Below, piece after piece: positions 59,560-64,000 of a stretch of DNA of 64,000 bases; the first letter of the stretch is position 1; each line of letters begins with the position of its first letter. The notes beneath the pieces are model-generated. The model searched no databases. It saw nothing but the letters and a program-made list of their open reading frames with translations, and was not told where the DNA came from. The stretch is taken from the NCBI RefSeq assembly GCF_947179165.1, contig NC_077240.1, forward strand, positions 2,921,501 through 2,985,500. Reading direction: 5' to 3'. This stretch comes from Solanum dulcamara. Its lineage: Eukaryota; Streptophyta; Magnoliopsida; Solanales; Solanaceae. Both the position numbers and the translations under genes were made by a program.

Positions 59560-59790
59560 TAAGATTCGCGTTGTAGCAGCTGCCCTTCCTATTTTAGGAA
59601 TTAATTTTTGAAGAATTTTGAGAATTTATTTCTTGGTCTATATAAATTTGATTTTGACGATTCAAGTGTCTAAGTTCAAGAGAATTTCGTGAGGAATCTT
59701 TTGGTGAGATCAGAATCTAGAGAGGAGTCTTTGTTTGAGGTAAAACTTTGAATTTAGCAGCTGGTTGTTACGTTTTCGAGGTAGAATTGT
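59560..59790 (+). repeat. Imperfect duplication inside the solo LTR
   Basis: A TTTGAGGTAAGATTCGCGTT phrase (about 59554) and TTTGAGGTAAAACTTTGAAT (about 59733) each lead into a TAGCAGCTG motif, about 180 bp apart. Confidence 0.55.
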
Positions 59791-60828
59791 GTTAATTATT
59801 GAGGGGCTGCTTCTTGCTCGTTTTGACTCCTATTGCAGTGATTCTTTGGGCTAAATTGTGGGGTTTTCTGCAAGAATCATCGTGGTTCTATTTTTTTGGG
59901 TCGGGGGTTCATCATTTGTAGTAATTTGCTGCTCCTAAAATGCTGTCTTTTTTCATTATCTTAGCTAGAACCCAGGTTTTGTTGCATGATCGTGTTGGAG
60001 CTGTTATTATGTGTGAATTTTGTTCCTGTTTGGAACACAAGTTGAGGATAGTAATTAGAATCTATTTTTGGGGTCAATTTCATAACTTTAGATGTGGGTC
60101 CCATAAATCCCGCTTTACACGTCAAAATTGGTCCATCTCCAAAAATTATGAAATTAGTGTCTACTGTATCGACATTGTGCTTCTATTTTTGACAGCGTGA
60201 CAGCGTTCCGAGACCGCTTGGAAGAAAAAGGCTTCGGCACTGTGATTTGAAGCTCGCTTGTTCAGCCTACAAGTAGGCTACGATTTTCCTTTCATTAGAT
60301 TGAGATGGAATGTGTGAAAGCATATTGAAATAGTTAGAATTTGGGTTGGGTAGCTTAATGGTATATTTTAGATATTAGAAATCATGCTCTAGACTTGTTA
60401 TCGGGTTTTTCGGATATTTGGAAGTATAGTGTCCAATCGTTATTTGTTAGTATTACAAGAAGAGTTGAATGACAATGTTGCTGATATTGTGGAGTATGTT
60501 GGCCTTAGTATAGGTTGTAAACCTGCTTTAGTTGCCCCGACGTCGCTCCGCGCGGACTTAGATCCTTGTAGAATGGAGTAGCGGGCTAGTTCCTGGTACT
60601 TGGCCTTAGCTAGGCAATATCCTTGCTCTTAATAACACCCTCATTCATAACTCGGTATAACTATGACTCCGAGATGCGTCGACAATACTAGACTTCATGA
60701 TCGTTTGACTTCGGCTCCGGTTCAAGTTCTGGTGGCATATTAGTTAACACATTAGGGAAGAGATTCTTAGTACTATTGTTGTCTAGTTGGAAAAGAGAAT
60801 ACTCAACACCATGGAATAAATTATCTGT

Positions 60829-61068
60829 GAGCATCCGGGTACCCAATTTCGACCTCCGTTCTGAATTATCGGAGAGCATCCGGGTACCCAGCCCCAGCCT
60901 CTGCCGGCTTGCTAGTATGACGAGCATCTCGGTACCCAATCCTGGCCTCGATCATATCGATGTGTTACGACGAGCATCCGTATATCCAGTCCCGACCTTG
61001 GCCACGTTGAACATTCGGGTGAGCATCTGAATCCCAGTCCTGGCCTCGATCCCTAAGGCACCCCTAGT
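60829..61068 (+). repeat. Five-unit minisatellite inside the solo LTR
   Basis: Units start GAGCATCCGGGTACCCA or a variant at 60829, 60874, 60922, 60972 and 61021, with spacings of 45, 48, 50 and 49 bp. Each continues with a CTGGCCTCGAT-like phrase. Confidence 0.9.
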
Positions 61069-61867
61069 TCGTTAACTCTTGGAGATTCTCGATTTGGAAA
61101 TGATACAGTTCTTCGATTCCTGACCTCGCAGATTCTTAGTTTCTAGTCTTGGTAGTTGTAGCTATTCTATGTACTCGGCGGGCTTATGGGGGTTCGTTCG
61201 GATTTTTATTTAACTTGTACAAGAGTGTCCCTGTTGGGCTTATGGGGGCCCAATTGGGTATAGTTTGTTGTAGCTCTCGTAAATAGTACTCTTTTAACTT
61301 TAGATGTTTATGTTGATTCCTATTTAGGCTTATTCCTCTTTTTCATATTGTTTTCACCTTTTCTGCTCAGTCGGCCTATGATGTCTACTAGGTATTTGTT
61401 GTCTTAGTACTCATACTACACTCTGCATCTACTTTCGTGATGCAGGACCGAGCATCAACTGTCGTCATGAATAAATCGGGCCTGTTGCAGTCAGATTTGG
61501 AGACCACGGTGAGCACTTGGCGTTTCTGGATCACTTTTGTCTCCTTCAGTATGGATGACTTGTCTTTTACTTTTTGAGCCAGTTGTTGTACATATATGTC
61601 CGGTCCACTTTCGGGACTTGTACTCGTCTTTTATTTTGTAGCAACTCTGTACTTGTGACTTTCAGATTCTGAAAGAGATTTTTAGTTGTTTATATCATGT
61701 TTTGGTTTACTTCCGCTTATTCATTCTGCTTACTTTTATAATTAGTCAGTCTTGTTTAGTTTTTGCTCTCAAACCCATTACTTGACGTTTCGAATTTACG
61801 GATTGGTTTACCTACTGGTGGGTTATAGTATGTGTCATCATGACATGAGGAAAATCGAGTCATGACA

Positions 61868-62290
61868 TTTTTTATGATATGTAACTGAAATAGATAACCT
61901 TTGTGAATGCTTTTTAGTCCTATTACTTCTTCTTGGCCAATAACCGAGTCTATAACATCCGTATTCATATTGTGTTGGGTAGATTCATAACAATGACACC
62001 GACAAAAAATAAAAAAATCATAACAATAACAAATATCACAACCCTTTTTTTTAATTTCAAGTTCTTTTACCAAAAAAATTTTATTTTAATATATAAAAAA
62101 TTAAGATAAGTATAAAAAACACATCTGAACTATCTTTTTTTTTAGTTTCATACCTAAACTATTGGGAGTGTGAGTTTCATACCTACGAAACAACAAACAC
62201 AATACTCCTTTATTGTTTGGCTTGAGCTAAGCTTGTTTTTTTTCAGCAGCAAGTTGGCGCTGTCCTACCGAACGGCAGCTGCAGCCAAAC
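61868..62290. other. Intergenic and PPR 5' flank
   Basis: Short region between the solo LTR and the PPR gene. No recognised element and no clear TATA box. Confidence 0.4.
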
Positions 62291-64000
62291 ATGAGAAGCG
62301 CCAAGCTTTCTTCACTCTCACTCCGGCGTTTCTCTGCACTTACTCTATCCAAATCCACTTCTCCTGCCATTCCCATTACTGCAGATGTTCTGCGAGAATC
62401 AGTTACTTCTTCTCAGTGGCAATTCATCAAACACGTTACAGGTGAACTAAACCCCACCTTGATTTCAGCCACCCTTCCACACTTTCGTTCATCTCCTGAC
62501 AAGGTACTCACTTTCATCGAAAATCTCAGTCCCAATTGCTTAGACATTTCCTGTTATTGCCTCGCAATTTCCATACTCTCTCGTCTCCCTTCACCTAAAC
62601 AAGCCACTCACCTTCTCAAGCAAGTGATCAGTTCTCGTTTGGCTTCGCATAATGAGATTTTTGATGGGCTTATGAGTTCTCGGGAGAGGATGGAGATAAA
62701 GAGTTCAATTGTGTTGGATTTGCTTCTAAGGGCGTATTGTGAATTGAAGAAGGGAGAGGATGCGTTGAAGTGCTTTTATTTGATGAAACAGAAGGGAATT
62801 TTGCCAAAGGTAGAGACTTGTAATGATTTGTTGAGTTTTTTTCTTAAATTGAATAGGACCCATTTTGCTTGGATTTTGTATGCCGAGATGTTTAGGATGA
62901 AAATTAATTCTACTGTGTGTACGTTTAATATAATGATCAATGTTCTGTGTAGAGAAGGCAAGTTGAAGAAGGCAAAGGAGTTTATTGAACACATGCGGTG
63001 TTTAGGGGTTAAGCCAAATTTAGTATCGTATAATACTGTGATTCATGGTTATTGTTTGAGGGGGGATATCGAAGGAGCAAATAAGATTTTTGAGACGATG
63101 ACAGCAAAAGGAATTGAGCCTGATTCATATACATTCAATTCTCTAGTTAGAGGGATGATGAAAGAGGGGAGGGAAAAGGAGGTCTCTTCCTTGTTTGAGA
63201 AAATGAGGTCGTTTGGGTTGATCCCTACAGCTGTGACTTACAACACTCTGATAGATTCATGCTGCAGTAAAGGGGATCTAGAAAAAGCATTTTTTTACAG
63301 GGATGAGATGGTTAAGATTGGCATTGTGCCGAGTGTTGCTACCTATAACTTGTTAATCCATGCATTGTTTCTTGATGGTAGAATGGCAGAAACTGATGAT
63401 TTGCTGAAAGATATGTCGGAGAAGAGAGTACTTCCTGATGGTATTACATATAACATATTGATCAATGGCTATTGCAGGGCGGGAAATGCAAAGAAGACAT
63501 TTAAGTTCTATGATGAAATGTTGAGTAGGGGTCTTCAACCAACGATTGTCACTTATACTTCACTAATCAAAGTCTTGGGCAAAAGGAATAGAATGAAAGA
63601 AGCAGATGATTTGGTTGTTGAAATACTGCGGAAAGGGATATTTCCAGATCTAATTATGTTCAATGCATTGATTGATGGCCATTGTTCCAATGATAACGTT
63701 GAGCATGCTTTTGCTACATTGAACGAGATGAACAAAATGAATGTTCAGCCTGATGAAGTTACCTACAATACTCTGATGCAAGGATATTGTAGGGAGGGTA
63801 AAGTTGAAGAAGCTTGTATGCTTCTCGAAGAGATGAGGGGAAGAGGAATTAAACCTGATCATATCAGCTATAACACTCTAATCAGTGGGTATAGTAGGAG
63901 AGGTGACATGGATGATGCATTCAAAGTTCGTGATGACATGTTAAGTGCAGGGTTTAACCCCACTCTTCTCACTTACAATGCTCTCATACAAGGTTTGTGC
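62291..64000 (+). CDS. P-class PPR protein, mitochondrial type (partial)
   Basis: An open frame of 570 codons from ATG 62291 to the window edge without a stop; the 3' end is outside. The N-terminus MRSAKLSSLSLRRFSALTLS is basic, Ser-rich and without acids, as expected for a mitochondrial presequence. From about residue 150 it is built of 35-residue PPR units, with repeated phrases such as TFNIMINVLCREGK, SYNTVIHGYC, TYNTLIDSCC, TYNILINGYC and SYNTLISGY, each followed by a Pro-containing turn. It is P-class in what is visible; no E, DYW or SMR part is seen. Sequence and order resemble Arabidopsis At2g15630 (from memory). Such proteins bind organelle RNA and affect its processing or stability. 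No intron is seen. Confidence 0.93.
   Translation, partial: MRSAKLSSLSLRRFSALTLSKSTSPAIPITADVLRESVTSSQWQFIKHVTGELNPTLISATLPHFRSSPDKVLTFIENLSPNCLDISCYCLAISILSRLPSPKQATHLLKQVISSRLASHNEIFDGLMSSRERMEIKSSIVLDLLLRAYCELKKGEDALKCFYLMKQKGILPKVETCNDLLSFFLKLNRTHFAWILYAEMFRMKINSTVCTFNIMINVLCREGKLKKAKEFIEHMRCLGVKPNLVSYNTVIHGYCLRGDIEGANKIFETMTAKGIEPDSYTFNSLVRGMMKEGREKEVSSLFEKMRSFGLIPTAVTYNTLIDSCCSKGDLEKAFFYRDEMVKIGIVPSVATYNLLIHALFLDGRMAETDDLLKDMSEKRVLPDGITYNILINGYCRAGNAKKTFKFYDEMLSRGLQPTIVTYTSLIKVLGKRNRMKEADDLVVEILRKGIFPDLIMFNALIDGHCSNDNVEHAFATLNEMNKMNVQPDEVTYNTLMQGYCREGKVEEACMLLEEMRGRGIKPDHISYNTLISGYSRRGDMDDAFKVRDDMLSAGFNPTLLTYNALIQGLC

Larger units (their letters stand above)
58384..61867 (+). mobile_element. 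Solo LTR, about 3.48 kb, Ty3/gypsy type
   Basis: Starts TGTAATGACCCTGAAGGTCA and ends GAGTCATGACA, the TGTAAYGACC...GTCATGACA style of large gypsy LTRs in plants. The termini form a short inverted repeat (TGTAATGAC against TGTCATGAC). TTTTT lies immediately on each side (58379-58383 and 61868-61872) as a 5-bp target duplication, though in T-rich DNA. No gag, protease, RT or integrase is present, so this is a solo LTR left by recombination. Strand and family come from the end sequences and memory of the class. Confidence 0.75.

Noticed and set aside
58283..60200. Several 60-86 aa frames between 58.2 and 60.2 kb
   Set aside because: They lie in or beside the solo LTR and lack domain features.
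62170..62445. 91-aa plus-strand frame over the PPR start
   Set aside because: Out of frame with the PPR coding sequence, which is open from 62291 to the window end.

Overview
The window is nuclear DNA from a flowering plant, most likely Solanaceae. It has AT-rich intergenic DNA, intron-containing genes with GT-AG borders, a Pol III-type tRNA gene, and several repeat types I associate with Solanaceae: Au-type and SolS-type SINEs, a (TTG)n-tailed RTE-type LINE with a matching TS-type SINE tail, and short foldback MITEs. The genus cannot be fixed from sequence alone.

Layout. (1) 1-6 kb: gene-free repeats, namely an Au SINE, a tandem-repeat array inside a probable long inverted-repeat element, and two LINE/SINE tails. 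(2) 6.27-7.78 kb, plus strand: a two-exon WD40 protein of JINGUBANG type. (3) 8-15 kb: mostly repeat DNA, with two decayed RTE LINE copies, one carrying a second LINE tail nested inside it. (4) 15.2-19.3 kb, plus strand: an eight-exon extra-large G protein (XLG) gene whose last exon has an 8-bp tandem duplication that breaks the reading frame. (5) 19.5-23.3 kb: a tandem segmental duplication, each unit carrying one small minus-strand gene for a 75-76 aa protein ending RFAPC. (6) 23.8 kb: tRNA-Ala(CGC). (7) 26.2-51.5 kb, minus strand: a complete 16-exon SMG1 gene, the PI3K-like kinase of nonsense-mediated mRNA decay, predicted at 3727 aa. Its introns hold an almost intact RTE LINE with a 19-bp target-site duplication, an L1-type 3' fragment, a MITE, a TS-like tail, an Au SINE and a SolS-type SINE. 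(8) 52-55 kb: two inverted-repeat elements. (9) 55.96-56.20 kb, minus strand: DPH3, the CSL zinc-finger diphthamide-synthesis protein. (10) 58.4-61.9 kb: a 3.48-kb solo LTR with a 5-bp target duplication and an internal minisatellite. (11) From 62.29 kb, plus strand: a mitochondrial-type P-class PPR protein that runs off the window end.

The genes are unrelated housekeeping or regulatory loci with no shared pathway: pollen/WD40, heterotrimeric G signalling, NMD, translation-factor modification, and organelle RNA processing. No operon-like or defence-system arrangement is present. The most informative features are the XLG frameshift, the duplicated small-gene unit, and the set of LINE/SINE copies sharing one (TTG)n 3' tail with readable target-site duplications.
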